A stretch of DNA of 64,000 nt, taken from contig NZ_JAGIOG010000001.1 in the NCBI RefSeq assembly GCF_017876595.1, positions 248,001 to 312,000 of the forward strand, in the 5' to 3' direction. Below are positions 43,321-52,008 of the stretch, one piece after another. This DNA comes from Aeromicrobium fastidiosum. GTDB taxonomy: Bacteria > Actinomycetota > Actinomycetes > Propionibacteriales > Nocardioidaceae. Under the pieces are notes generated by a model. That model was not told the origin of the DNA, did no database searches, and saw only the letters and a list, made by a program, of their open reading frames with translations. Each line of letters opens with the position of its first letter. Within the stretch, counting starts at the first letter, position 1. The translations under genes and the position numbers were made by a program.

Positions 43321-43911
43321 ATGGCACGCCTCCTCCTCCTGGTCGACGAGCACCGCCGGCTCCTTGCGGCCGTCTGCGCTGGTCTGGCCGTGCTGGCCGC
43401 CCTCTCCGCCGTCCGTCAGTCTCCGCGCACCGAGCAGGTGCTGGTCGCGCGTCACGACCTCGCCAGCGGTCACGTCGTCACAGCCGGCGACATCCGCTCG
43501 GCGTCCGTCCCGCCGGCCTCGGTGCCGAGTCACGCGCTCAGCAGGGCCGCTGCCGTCGGTCGGCGAGCCGCCGGACCGATGCGTGCCGGAGAGCCGTTGA
43601 CCGACTTCCGCCTCGTCGGCCCGGGCTCGCTGGCGGGCTACGGCGAGTCGGCCGTCCTCGCGACGATTCGCGTCGACCGCTCCGACGCCGCCGCCCTGCG
43701 GGTGGGTGACCGGGTCGACGTCGTCGGGGTCGCCCCCGGCGGCGAGACGCCAGCCGAGGTCGTGGCACGCGACGTCGAGGTCGCCACGGTGCCCCGCGAC
43801 GACGAGACCGAGTCGGTGGCTCTCGGCGTCGTCACGACCGAGGAGGGTGCCCTCGCGCTGGCACAGGCAGGACTCACGTCCCGACTCGCGGTCATCACGA
43901 CGTCTTCCTAG
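43321..43911 (+). CDS. SAF-domain membrane protein, CpaB-like
   Basis: The 196-residue protein has one transmembrane helix (about 14-31), a SAF domain (about 38-100; QVLVARHDLASGHVVTAGDIRSASVP and RAGEPLTDFRLVG), and an RcpC-like domain (AALRVGDRVDVVGVAP; ALAQAGLTSRLAVIT). It is a short relative of the CpaB protein at 22869 but lies 20 kb away beside mscL, with no tad genes near. Its role is unknown. Confidence 0.78.
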   Translation: MARLLLLVDEHRRLLAAVCAGLAVLAALSAVRQSPRTEQVLVARHDLASGHVVTAGDIRSASVPPASVPSHALSRAAAVGRRAAGPMRAGEPLTDFRLVGPGSLAGYGESAVLATIRVDRSDAAALRVGDRVDVVGVAPGGETPAEVVARDVEVATVPRDDETESVALGVVTTEEGALALAQAGLTSRLAVITTSS

Positions 43912-43973
43912 GAGGAAGGGCCGCGCCTCGCTAGGGTCGAGTCACCACACCCGACACCCAACCAGGGGGACGC

Positions 43974-44384
43974 ATGCTCAAAGGCTTCAAGGACTTCCTG
44001 CTCCGCGGCAACATCGTCGACCTCGCGGTCGCCGTCGTCATCGGCACGGCGTTCACGGCCCTCGTAGGCGCATTCGGCGACTCGTTCATCAAGCCGCTGC
44101 TGGGCCTCATCGGCGGCGGAGGACCCGAGGGCATGACGCTCGAGGTCAACGGCCAGTTCTTCACCTTCGGTGCCTTCATCACGGCGATCATCACGTTCAC
44201 GATCACCGCGGCTGTCGTCTACTTCGCGGTCGTCGTCCCGATGAAGACCGTGCAGGAGCGGCTCGCGAAGGGCAAGGAGGAGGCCCCCGTCGCGGTGCCC
44301 GAGGACATCCAGCTGCTGCGCGACATCCGCGACAGCCTCGCCGCCCAGAACCCGAACCGTCCGGGCGGACCCACCGGCCTCTAG
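43974..44384 (+). CDS. mscL: large-conductance mechanosensitive channel
   Basis: MscL is a pentameric channel that opens on membrane tension to relieve osmotic downshock. The 136-residue protein has the N-terminal amphipathic MLKGFKDFLLRGNIVDLAVAV. TM1 follows with the pore pattern VVIGTAFTALVGAFGDSFI, then a periplasmic loop and TM2 (FITAIITFTITAAVVYFAVV), and a charged C-terminal helix. It overlaps the convergent small gene at its stop (CTAG). Confidence 0.96.
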   Translation: MLKGFKDFLLRGNIVDLAVAVVIGTAFTALVGAFGDSFIKPLLGLIGGGGPEGMTLEVNGQFFTFGAFITAIITFTITAAVVYFAVVVPMKTVQERLAKGKEEAPVAVPEDIQLLRDIRDSLAAQNPNRPGGPTGL

Positions 44385-44572
44385 CCGTGGTGGGGAGGGA
44401 CGTCGCGCAAGAACTCGTCGTCGCGGGCGTCGGTGCCGCGCGAAGCCCCTCCCCGCTCACCCCACCCCTCGTCGGTCTCGTCCGACGTCGTGCTGGGCAG
44501 CAGGTCGCCCAGCAGGTCGGCGGCCCGACGGCGTCGCTCCCGCTCGGCGCGGTCAGGCCCGGACGAGGTCAT
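44381..44572 (-). CDS. small conserved charged protein
   Basis: The 63-residue frame reads MTSSGPDRAERERRRRAADL, then DLLPSTTSDETDE and ends DEFLRDVPPHHG. Small actinobacterial proteins with this basic start, Asp/Glu/Ser middle and PPHHG-type end are familiar, but no function is known. Its ATG lies within the last codons of the epimerase (20-base overlap), and its stop overlaps mscL by four bases. Translation would be coupled to the epimerase. Confidence 0.6.
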   Translation of the reverse strand: MTSSGPDRAERERRRRAADLLGDLLPSTTSDETDEGWGERGGASRGTDARDDEFLRDVPPHHG

Positions 44573-45458
44573 CGAACCAGTCGGGGGTGAGCTTGGGGTG
44601 GTCGGGATGCCAGCCCGTGCGGTCGCTGAACAGCTGCGAGCTGACCCGCTGCGATCGCACCAGGATCTCGAGCTTCTCGGCACCCAGGCGCAGGATCCAG
44701 GGCGGCAGGAAGTGGCCGCCGCTCCTGCGTCCCGCGGCCAGCGCGATCATGTCGACGTAGTCGCGCCGCTGCACCGGCTCGGCACCCACGTTGTAGGTGC
44801 CGCCCGGAGCGCCGAGAGCGTGCACGACCGCGGTGCCGACATCGTCGGTGTGGATCAGGTGCATCCAGGACTTCTCGTCGCCGAGGCCGATCGACCGCCC
44901 GGCGGCGGCCCGGCGGAACAGCCACGCGGTGTTGGGGTCGTCGCCCGTGATGAGCCCGAAGCGCAGGCTCACGGCCGTCCCGCCCTCGGCCGCGAAAGCC
45001 TTGACGTTGTCCTCGGCGACGACGACGGGCTCGGTCGCCCGGGTGACGTCGACGGGGCTGTGCTCGTCGAGCCAGTCGTCGCCGTGGTCGGCGTAGATGA
45101 AGCTGAGGCTCTGCTGCACGAGGCGTCCGACCCCGGCCCGCAGGGCTGCCTCGGCCACGATCCTCGAGCCGTGCAGGCGGATGCGGTCGATCTTCTTGAG
45201 CGATCCGGGCCGCAGCGCGCCCGACCCGACCGGCACCTTGGTGGCCAGGTTGGCGACGGCGTCACAGCCGCGCATGCCGGCGGTCATGGCCGGCCGGTCG
45301 TAGATGTCGCCCGGCACGGGCTTCGCGCCGGCGGCGGCGATCACGTCGGCCGCCTGCTGCGAGCGGGCCAGACCGACCACGTCGTGGCCGGCTCGGTGCA
45401 GTGCGTCGATGGACGATCGGCCCATCACTCCGCTTGCACCCGTGAGGAAGACCTTCAC
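44553..45458 (-). CDS. NAD(P)-dependent epimerase/dehydratase (extended SDR)
   Basis: The 301-residue protein has the Rossmann motif TGASGVMG (6-13). It also has DxxxR-type GDIYDRPAMTAGM, an ANLATKVP loop, and QQSLSFIYADHGDDW around the catalytic Ser/Tyr region. A downstream IHTDDVGTAVVHAL segment and C-terminal substrate region complete the fold. Substrate is unknown. The GTG at 45458 follows AGGGAG. The 150 bases upstream contain an AT-rich stretch (45536-45566), the likely promoter. Confidence 0.85.
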   Translation of the reverse strand: MKVFLTGASGVMGRSSIDALHRAGHDVVGLARSQQAADVIAAAGAKPVPGDIYDRPAMTAGMRGCDAVANLATKVPVGSGALRPGSLKKIDRIRLHGSRIVAEAALRAGVGRLVQQSLSFIYADHGDDWLDEHSPVDVTRATEPVVVAEDNVKAFAAEGGTAVSLRFGLITGDDPNTAWLFRRAAAGRSIGLGDEKSWMHLIHTDDVGTAVVHALGAPGGTYNVGAEPVQRRDYVDMIALAAGRRSGGHFLPPWILRLGAEKLEILVRSQRVSSQLFSDRTGWHPDHPKLTPDWFDDLVRA

Positions 45459-45609
45459 GATTCACTCCCTGGGTGGGCTCCCCCGGCATGTCTTGCCCGG
45501 GTCTCCGCATCGGACCGGGTGAGGCCGTCGGCAGATTACGAAACGATAACAAACTTCGCCTCGTGAGGATTACCCGCAAGTAACCGTCAGGTGAGAAACG
45601 CGCGCCGGA

Positions 45610-46386
45610 TCAGGTCACCAGAGGGACGACGTCGGCGATCGAGTCGAACACCTCGGTGGGCCGGAAGGGGAACCGGTCGACGGCGCTGGCGGGCGTCGAA
45701 CCCGTCAGCACGAGGAAGGTGCGCAGGCCTGCCTCCAGGCCCGAGAGCACGTCGGTGTCCATCCGGTCGCCGATCATGACGGTCGTCTCGGAGTGCGCCT
45801 CGATCTGGTTGAGCGCGCTGCGCATCATGAGCGGATTGGGCTTGCCGACGAAGTAGGGCTCGACTCCCGTCGCCTTGGTGATCAGGGCGGCGACCGAGCC
45901 CGTGGCGGGCAGCGATCCCGCCGGCGACGGCCCCGTGGCGTCGGGGTTGGTCGCGATGAACCGTGCCCCGTTCTCGATGAGCTGGATGGCCCGGGTGATC
46001 GCCTCGAACGAGTAGGTGCGCGTCTCGCCGAGGACGACGTACTCGGGGTCCTGGCTCGTCATGACATAGCCGACGTTGTGCAGCGCGGTGGTCATGCCGG
46101 CCTCGCCGATGACGTAGGCCGTGCCGTCGGGTCGCTGCTCGGACAGGAACTTCGCCGTGGCCAGGGCCGAGGTCCAGATCGCCGACTCCGGGACGTCGAT
46201 GCCGGCGGCCCGCAGACGGGCGCAGAGATCGCGCGGCGTGAAGATCGAGTTGTTGGTCAGCACGAGGAACTTGCGCCCCGTGCTGACGAGCCGGGCAATG
46301 AACTCGGCCGCCCCCGGGATGGCGGTCTCCTCGTGGACGAGGACGCCGTCCATGTCGGTCAGCCACGTCTCGATCGGCTTGGTCAT
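45610..46386 (-). CDS. HAD-IIA family hydrolase, NagD-like phosphatase
   Basis: The 258-residue protein has the HAD motifs in order: LTDMDGVLVHEE (nucleophile D), FLVLTNNS, a substrate-binding cap (about 75-180), VGKPNPLMMRSAL with the catalytic lysine, and MIGDRMDTDVLSGLEAG. NagD-type enzymes dephosphorylate nucleotides and sugar phosphates. The exact substrate is unknown. It lies 21 bases after the esterase gene on the same strand. Confidence 0.9.
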   Translation of the reverse strand: MTKPIETWLTDMDGVLVHEETAIPGAAEFIARLVSTGRKFLVLTNNSIFTPRDLCARLRAAGIDVPESAIWTSALATAKFLSEQRPDGTAYVIGEAGMTTALHNVGYVMTSQDPEYVVLGETRTYSFEAITRAIQLIENGARFIATNPDATGPSPAGSLPATGSVAALITKATGVEPYFVGKPNPLMMRSALNQIEAHSETTVMIGDRMDTDVLSGLEAGLRTFLVLTGSTPASAVDRFPFRPTEVFDSIADVVPLVT

Positions 46387-46407
46387 CGGCGCGCACCAGT
46401 CATGGCG

Positions 46408-47370
46408 CTATTGTCCACCAGCCGCGGACCTGCTCGCGGGGTGTCGCTCGAAGAACGACCACAGCAGGGCCGTTGCGTCGACCGGGCTGTCCTGGGTGCG
46501 CGACGCGCGGCCGGGTGACATGGGGCCGCCGCCGGGCCAGCCGTGGACACCTCCGACGACTGCGTAGATGTCGACGTCGGTGCCGCCCTTGCACGAGCGC
46601 CAGGCGAAGTGGTGGATCGAGTCGTCGGCCGTCGTGAACGCGCCCGACGCCGGGCACCGGCCGCGGGTCGCCCACTGCGACATCGTCGTGTTGACCGGTG
46701 GCAGCCGGCCGATGACGGTGTCCGCGCCCCCGAACGGCACCGTCGTGTCGGCCGTGCCGTGGAAGTAGATGATCGAGGCCGGGGGCGCGTCGTCGCAGCG
46801 CGGCTCGTAGTAGGGCCCGGACACGGCCGCATAGGCGGCGAACCGCGTCGTGCCGTCACATGCCAGCGCGAGCGTCAGGGCCGAGCCGTTGGAGAACCCG
46901 GCCGCGAACAGCCGGTCGGGGTCGGTGCACGCGGTGCGCTGCACCTGGCCCACGAGGTCGTGCACGAACGCCAGGTCGGACGACGGGTCGCTGGCCGGCT
47001 TGCGGAACGTCCACCGGGCCGGCTCGCCGCGCCCGAGCGGGACGACCAGGATCGTGCCGTCGGCGTCGGCCCGATCGGCCATGCCGGTCGCGTCGAGCAC
47101 CGTCTGGGGGTCGCCGCCGAGGCCGTGGAACATCACGACGACCGGCGCGCGCGTCGTGCCGTCGTAGGTCGCCGGCACGTGCAGGAGGTAGCTGCGGGTG
47201 TGGTCACCCGAACGGATCGTCTGCGTCGACGTGCCGGCCGGGAGCTGGCGTGCGTCACGGCACGGGGCAGGCGCCGGGGCCACCTCGGGGGTGGCTCCGT
47301 TCGCGCCGTAGAAGACGATCCCGGCCGCCGCCATGACGAGGATCGAGATGCCGACCAGCAGCTTTCTCAT
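46408..47370 (-). CDS. secreted esterase, PHB-depolymerase/LpqC-like
   Basis: The 320-residue protein has a signal/anchor helix at 4-23 and an alpha/beta-hydrolase fold: VVVMFHGLGGDP (oxyanion region), LFAAGFSNGSALTLAL with the serine nucleophile, IIYFHGTADTTVPFGG with the acid, and VVGGVHGWPGGG with the histidine. Several cysteines suggest disulfides outside the membrane. Relatives degrade poly-hydroxybutyrate or feruloyl esters; the substrate here is open. Confidence 0.85.
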   Translation of the reverse strand: MRKLLVGISILVMAAAGIVFYGANGATPEVAPAPAPCRDARQLPAGTSTQTIRSGDHTRSYLLHVPATYDGTTRAPVVVMFHGLGGDPQTVLDATGMADRADADGTILVVPLGRGEPARWTFRKPASDPSSDLAFVHDLVGQVQRTACTDPDRLFAAGFSNGSALTLALACDGTTRFAAYAAVSGPYYEPRCDDAPPASIIYFHGTADTTVPFGGADTVIGRLPPVNTTMSQWATRGRCPASGAFTTADDSIHHFAWRSCKGGTDVDIYAVVGGVHGWPGGGPMSPGRASRTQDSPVDATALLWSFFERHPASRSAAGGQ

Positions 47371-47465
47371 CGCACGCGACCCGTGCGTCGAGGATGAGAT
47401 GGGAGTCGGGACACAAGGGCGATCGTATGCGCTACGACCCCCAGTCGATAACCTGACTCGTGAAC

Positions 47466-47539
47466 GCCCCCGTAGCTCAGTCGGATAGAGCGACCGCCTC
47501 CTAAGCGGTAGGCCACAGGTTCGATTCCTGTCGGGGGCA
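47466..47539 (+). tRNA. tRNA-Arg (anticodon CCT)
   Basis: A cloverleaf is visible: acceptor GCCCCCG with CGGGGGC, D arm GCTCAGTCGGATAGAGC, anticodon stem ACCGC/GCGGT with loop CTCCTAA, and T arm ACAGGTTCGATTCCTGT. The discriminator is A and CCA is not encoded. It reads AGG codons. Confidence 0.96.
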
Positions 47540-47648
47540 CCCTCCGGCTCCCACCGGTTGGATCACGGTCCCTGGCCGACCTGGTCGCCCTCCTCGGGCG
47601 GCCCGACGAGGCCCGAGGGATATCCTTCAGAACCGGCGACGAGAATCG

Positions 47649-49007
47649 GTGGGCGCAGTGCACGACTTCGCGGTGCAGGACAGGCAGGTCCTCGGCGATC
47701 TGGCCACCTGGATCGCCGATCGGCGCACATCCCCCGCCGCGCCCCGACCGGCACGCTCCGCGCGGCTGCCCGACGTGACGTCCACCGGCATCGGCATCAA
47801 GGCCACGTGGGCCGTTCTGCGCGACCTCGTGCTGCCGACGGCGTTCCCGACCGACCATCCCCGCTACCTCGCCTTCGTGGGCGGCTCGCCGACACCCGCG
47901 GCGATCATCGCCGACGCTGCCCTGTCGGCTGCCGCGGTCTACGGAGGGTCGGAGCTCGAGGCAGGCGACGTCGTCGTGGTCGAGCGGGCCGCGATGCGCT
48001 GGATGTGCGACCTCGTGGGCTATCCCGAGCAGGCCCACGGTGCCTTCGTCAGCGGCGGGTCGCTGGCCAACCTCAGCGCACTCGTGACGGCCCGGCACGG
48101 CCTCGCTGCCCCCGGCGGCGGGGTCCCCGACGTCATCGTCGCGAGCGCAGCCGCCCACTCGTCGATCCGGTCTGCCGCCGCGATCATGGGATGTCGCGTG
48201 GTCTCCGCAGGGTCGCCCGACCGCCCGCTGGGCGCGTACGAGCTGACCGCGGTGCTCGACTCGCTCGATCCACGCGACGTCGTGGCGGTCGTAGCCAACG
48301 CCGGAGCCACCAACACCGGTGCCGTCGACCACCTCGAGGAGATCGCCGAGTGCTGCGAGGTGCGGGGCACGTGGCTCCACGTCGACGCCGCCTACGGCGG
48401 AGCGGCCATGCTGGCACCGTCTCGTCGTGACGGCTTCAAGGGCATCGAGCTCGCCGACTCGATCACGATCGACCCGCACAAGTGGCTCTTCACGCCCTTC
48501 GACTGCGCCGCGGTGCTCTACCTCGACCCGACCGTCGCCCGGGCCGCGCACCAGCAGCGCGCCGAGTACCTCGACGCGGTCAGCCACGCGGACGACGACA
48601 ACCCGGCCGACTACGCCGCCCACCTGAGCCGCCGGGCCCGCGGCGTGCCGGTCTGGGCCTCGCTCGTCGCGAACGGCACCGACGCCTACGTCGACGCCGT
48701 CGAGTCGTGCCTGACGACGGCCGGCTACGCCGCCAAGCAGATCGCCGACAAGCCCCACCTCGAGCTCGCGACCGAGCCGCACCTGTCCGTCGTGCTGTTC
48801 CGCCGCCGCGGCTGGTCGCCCGACGACTACGCCCGGTGGTCGTCGCGCGCCCACACACGGGGGATCGCCCTGATCACGCCGACCACGTTCGCGGGCGAGA
48901 CCGCCCTGCGACTGTGCTTCGTCAACCCGTTGACGACGAGGGCCGACGTCGACACGATCCTCGACAGCCTCGAGCAGGACGCACCCGGCAGGTGGCAGGC
49001 GTCGTGA
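47649..49007 (+). CDS. PLP-dependent group II amino-acid decarboxylase
   Basis: The 452-residue enzyme belongs to the glutamate/aromatic-L-amino-acid/diaminobutyrate decarboxylase family. Landmarks are FVGGSPTPAAIIADAAL, GAFVSGGSLANLSALVTAR, ASAAAHSSIRSAAAIMG (pyridoxal stacking), ANAGATNTGAVDHL, HVDAAYGGAAML and SITIDPHKWLF with the PLP lysine. The product is an amine from an unidentified amino acid. Start is GTG 47649 or GTG 47658. The stop overlaps the GGDEF/EAL gene (GTGA), tying it to signalling. Confidence 0.88.
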   Translation: MGAVHDFAVQDRQVLGDLATWIADRRTSPAAPRPARSARLPDVTSTGIGIKATWAVLRDLVLPTAFPTDHPRYLAFVGGSPTPAAIIADAALSAAAVYGGSELEAGDVVVVERAAMRWMCDLVGYPEQAHGAFVSGGSLANLSALVTARHGLAAPGGGVPDVIVASAAAHSSIRSAAAIMGCRVVSAGSPDRPLGAYELTAVLDSLDPRDVVAVVANAGATNTGAVDHLEEIAECCEVRGTWLHVDAAYGGAAMLAPSRRDGFKGIELADSITIDPHKWLFTPFDCAAVLYLDPTVARAAHQQRAEYLDAVSHADDDNPADYAAHLSRRARGVPVWASLVANGTDAYVDAVESCLTTAGYAAKQIADKPHLELATEPHLSVVLFRRRGWSPDDYARWSSRAHTRGIALITPTTFAGETALRLCFVNPLTTRADVDTILDSLEQDAPGRWQAS

Positions 49008-51295
49008 CCGCCGCCCGTCGTCCCACCCGCACCACACCACGGCTCGCAACCGTCCAGCGCATCGTCGCTCCGTTCTCCTGGGCAGTCGTCGTCGCCGGAC
49101 TCGTGCTGAACGGCGTCACCCAGCTCACGGGAGGCTCCAGCACTCCCACGATCCTGCTCGGCACACTGGTGGTGTTCTTCCCGCTGCTGCTCGTGCGGCT
49201 CGTCCTGGTCGCCGTCCTCCAGCCCGCCCGTCGCCGCGCCGTGGTGGTGCTCCTCGCGGCGATCGCCTGCTGGTCGCTGGGCTCGATGTGGATCAACTCG
49301 TCGCTGGGCGGGTCGACGTCCGAGTTCCCGGCCGACGGCGAGTGGCTGTTCATGCTGTCCTACCTCGGGCTGGCCGGCTACCTGCTGCTCGACGTCGACC
49401 GCCGGCACTCCAAGCCCGCCCGCGCGTGGCTCGACATCGTCATCATCTGCGGTGGCACGGCGTGCCTCGCATCCCTTCTCCTGGTCTCCCCGGTGCGGGC
49501 CGTGTCCCACCTCGACGGCATACCCCTGCTGCTGGCACTGATCTATCCGCTCGCCGACCTCACCCTGGCCCTGCTGGTGCTGGGCCAGTCGCTGCTGCAG
49601 ACACGCATGGACCACGCCAAGTCGTGGATGATCGGCACGGCCTTCGTGCTGCTGGCCTGCGCCGACTCGGGGTTCGCGCTGCGCGGCGCGGCCAGCACCT
49701 ATGACTTCGGCAACTTCAGCTACGCCCTGTGGGGCGGGGCGTTCCTGCTCATCGTGTCGGCCACCTGCCGTCCGTCGCAGATCGTCATCCGGGCAGTGCC
49801 CCGCTCGGTGGGAAGCCCTGTGCTGGTCGGGGCCGGCGTCCTGGCCCTGGCCACACTGGCGATCCGTCCCGACGACACGCTGGCCACCTACATGCTGCCC
49901 CCCGCGGTCCTGACCCTGACTGCCGTGGCCGCCCGCATGGCACTGGCGCTGCGCGACGCCAACCGTGCCACGGAGGCCTTCGCGCTGTCGCAGACCGACG
50001 ACCTCACCAAGCTGCCCAACCGGCGTGCCGTCCGTGCGTGGCTGTCGGGCGGCCTCGCGGCCCGCCGGCCGATGGCCCTCATGCTCCTCGATCTCGACGG
50101 GTTCAAGGAGATCAACGACTCCCTCGGCCACCGGGCCGGCGACACCGTGCTCACGATGGTGGCCGTGCGCATCCGCGAGGCCGTCGATCCATGGGTCCGG
50201 GTGGCCCGCCTCGGCGGTGACGAGTTCGCGATCATCGTCGACAGCACCGACGAGATCGAGCTGATGGAGATCGCCCGCAGGGTGCTGGCCGAGCTCGCCC
50301 AGCCGCTCCTCGTCGAGGGCATCGAGATCTCGGCCGCGGCGTCGATCGGGGTGACAGTCGCCCGCGCGGGCACGGCCGACGGCAGCGAGGTGCTGCGCCG
50401 GGCCGATGTCGCGATGTACCAGGCCAAGAACTCCGGTCTCGGGGCGGCGCTCTACGACGCCGAGCTCGACGAGTTCTCCCGGTCACGGCTGCAGCTGGCC
50501 GAAGAGCTGCGCAAGGGGCTCAGCGACGGGCAGATCGAGGTCTGGTACCAGCCGCAGCTCGAGGCCGCCACGATGCAGGTGGCCGGTCTCGAGGCGCTGG
50601 TGCGCTGGCGACACCCCACGCAGGGCGTCATCAGCCCCGTGTCGTTCCTGCCCGCGGCCCGACGAGCAGGGCTCATGGCCAGGCTCTCGGAGGTCGTCGC
50701 GCGCCAGGCGGTCCGCGACCTCATGGCGCGCCGGGAGGCAGGCATCGACGTGCGTGTCGCGATCAACTGCGCTCCCCCCGAGCTGCTCGGACCCACGTTC
50801 CTGCCGATGCTCTACGCGGTGCTGGCGGCCGAGGACGTCCCCGCCGACCAGCTCGTGCTGGAGGTCACCGAGGACTCGTTCCTGGCCGATCCGCAGCACA
50901 CCCGCGAGGTGCTGCTCGAGCTGCGCAGCCACGGCGTGCAGGTCGCGATCGACGACTACGGCACCGGATTCTCGTCGCTGGCCTATCTGCGCAACCTGCC
51001 CGTCCAGGAGCTCAAGATCGACCGGGCGCTCATCGGCAACGTCGCCGACGACGCCCGCAGCCGCATGATCGTCGCCTCGACGATCCAGCTCGCCCACGCC
51101 CTCGAGATGCGCATCGTCGCGGAGGGCGTCGAGAACGCCGCCGACCTCGCCGAGCTGGTCGCGATGGGCATCGATGCGGTGCAGGGCTACCACCTGGCAC
51201 GACCCATGCCGTCCGGCGAGCTCAACCGCTGGGTCCGCGACTGGACACGCTCCGACCACCACCCCACCGACACCGACACCGAGGAACTCCGATGA
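49004..51295 (+). CDS. membrane GGDEF-EAL protein (cyclic-di-GMP turnover)
   Basis: The 763-residue protein has an N-terminal membrane domain of about eight to ten helices (about 20-315), a GGDEF domain (about 330-490) and an EAL domain (about 505-750). The synthase motif GGDEF (404-408) is intact. The phosphodiesterase domain shows EALVRW (530-535), VEVTEDSF-like EVTEDSF, IDDYGTGFSSL, LKIDRALI and EGVENA, so it too looks catalytic. The membrane domain is not a recognised MHYT or MASE type and may be the sensor. Start overlaps the decarboxylase stop, and its stop overlaps the acyltransferase start (ATGA). Confidence 0.93.
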   Translation: MTAARRPTRTTPRLATVQRIVAPFSWAVVVAGLVLNGVTQLTGGSSTPTILLGTLVVFFPLLLVRLVLVAVLQPARRRAVVVLLAAIACWSLGSMWINSSLGGSTSEFPADGEWLFMLSYLGLAGYLLLDVDRRHSKPARAWLDIVIICGGTACLASLLLVSPVRAVSHLDGIPLLLALIYPLADLTLALLVLGQSLLQTRMDHAKSWMIGTAFVLLACADSGFALRGAASTYDFGNFSYALWGGAFLLIVSATCRPSQIVIRAVPRSVGSPVLVGAGVLALATLAIRPDDTLATYMLPPAVLTLTAVAARMALALRDANRATEAFALSQTDDLTKLPNRRAVRAWLSGGLAARRPMALMLLDLDGFKEINDSLGHRAGDTVLTMVAVRIREAVDPWVRVARLGGDEFAIIVDSTDEIELMEIARRVLAELAQPLLVEGIEISAAASIGVTVARAGTADGSEVLRRADVAMYQAKNSGLGAALYDAELDEFSRSRLQLAEELRKGLSDGQIEVWYQPQLEAATMQVAGLEALVRWRHPTQGVISPVSFLPAARRAGLMARLSEVVARQAVRDLMARREAGIDVRVAINCAPPELLGPTFLPMLYAVLAAEDVPADQLVLEVTEDSFLADPQHTREVLLELRSHGVQVAIDDYGTGFSSLAYLRNLPVQELKIDRALIGNVADDARSRMIVASTIQLAHALEMRIVAEGVENAADLAELVAMGIDAVQGYHLARPMPSGELNRWVRDWTRSDHHPTDTDTEELR

Positions 51296-51996
51296 CTGCC
51301 CCGCTGAGATTCGTGTTCGACCCCACCGGCGACGAGCTCGACGCCGCCAAGAGGTGCGAGGCCGACGTGTTCCTCGAGACGTATGGCAACACCACCGAGG
51401 AGTTCGACCGCGAGTACGGCCCCTATGAGGAGTCGACCGGCTTCATGACGGTGCTGGAGGACGACGGGACGGCCGTCGCGACGGCACGGTTCATCACTCC
51501 CGGACCCGCCGGCCTCAAGACGCTCAACGACGTGAGCCGTCCGCCGTGGGAGGTGGACGGCATGCGGTCTGCGCGGTCTGCCGGCGTCGATCCCGACCGC
51601 ACGTGGGACATCGCCACGATCGCGGTGCGCAAGGGCAAGGGCCGCGGCGGCCTGTGCGCCGCAGCGCTGTATCACGGCATCATCACGGCGGGCCTGGCCA
51701 ACGAGATCGACACGATCGTCATGATCATGGACTCGCACGCCCGTCAGCTGCTCACGGGGCTCGGCATGCAGACCCAGGCGCTGCCCGGCACCTCGACCGG
51801 CGAGTACCTCGGCTCGACCAGCAGCACCCCACTGTGGGGGCACCTGCGACGAGCCATGGAGCAGCAGCGCCACGAGAGCCCCGACGCCTACCGCCTGATC
51901 TTCCAGGGCGTCGGCCTCGACGGCATCGCGTTGCCGACCGACTGGACGTGGAGGCACGGCGCCGCACGACGTGCCGAGAGCCCGACCAGCGCCTAG
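51292..51996 (+). CDS. LuxI/GNAT-superfamily acyltransferase-like protein
   Basis: The 234-residue protein resembles N-acyl synthases: FLETYGNTTEEFDREYGPYE, VLEDDGTAVATARFITPG, a WDIATIAVRKGKGRGGL core strand and acyl-CoA loop, DTIVMIMDSHARQLLTGLGM and TPLWGHLRRAM. The order (E-x-D-x-Y segment, beta-bulge R, W-D/E strand) follows the LuxI/FeeM layout more than a simple GNAT. It has no signal peptide. It could acylate the amine from the decarboxylase to make a signal or lipid. That is inference, and the family name is uncertain. Confidence 0.6.
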   Translation: MTAPLRFVFDPTGDELDAAKRCEADVFLETYGNTTEEFDREYGPYEESTGFMTVLEDDGTAVATARFITPGPAGLKTLNDVSRPPWEVDGMRSARSAGVDPDRTWDIATIAVRKGKGRGGLCAAALYHGIITAGLANEIDTIVMIMDSHARQLLTGLGMQTQALPGTSTGEYLGSTSSTPLWGHLRRAMEQQRHESPDAYRLIFQGVGLDGIALPTDWTWRHGAARRAESPTSA

Positions 51997-52008
51997 CGTG
52001 GACGGGCC

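Noticed and set aside
47466..47648. tRNA-Arg 3' end as an integration site
   Set aside because: No integrase and no repeat of the tRNA 3' end was seen downstream; the following operon looks native in composition.
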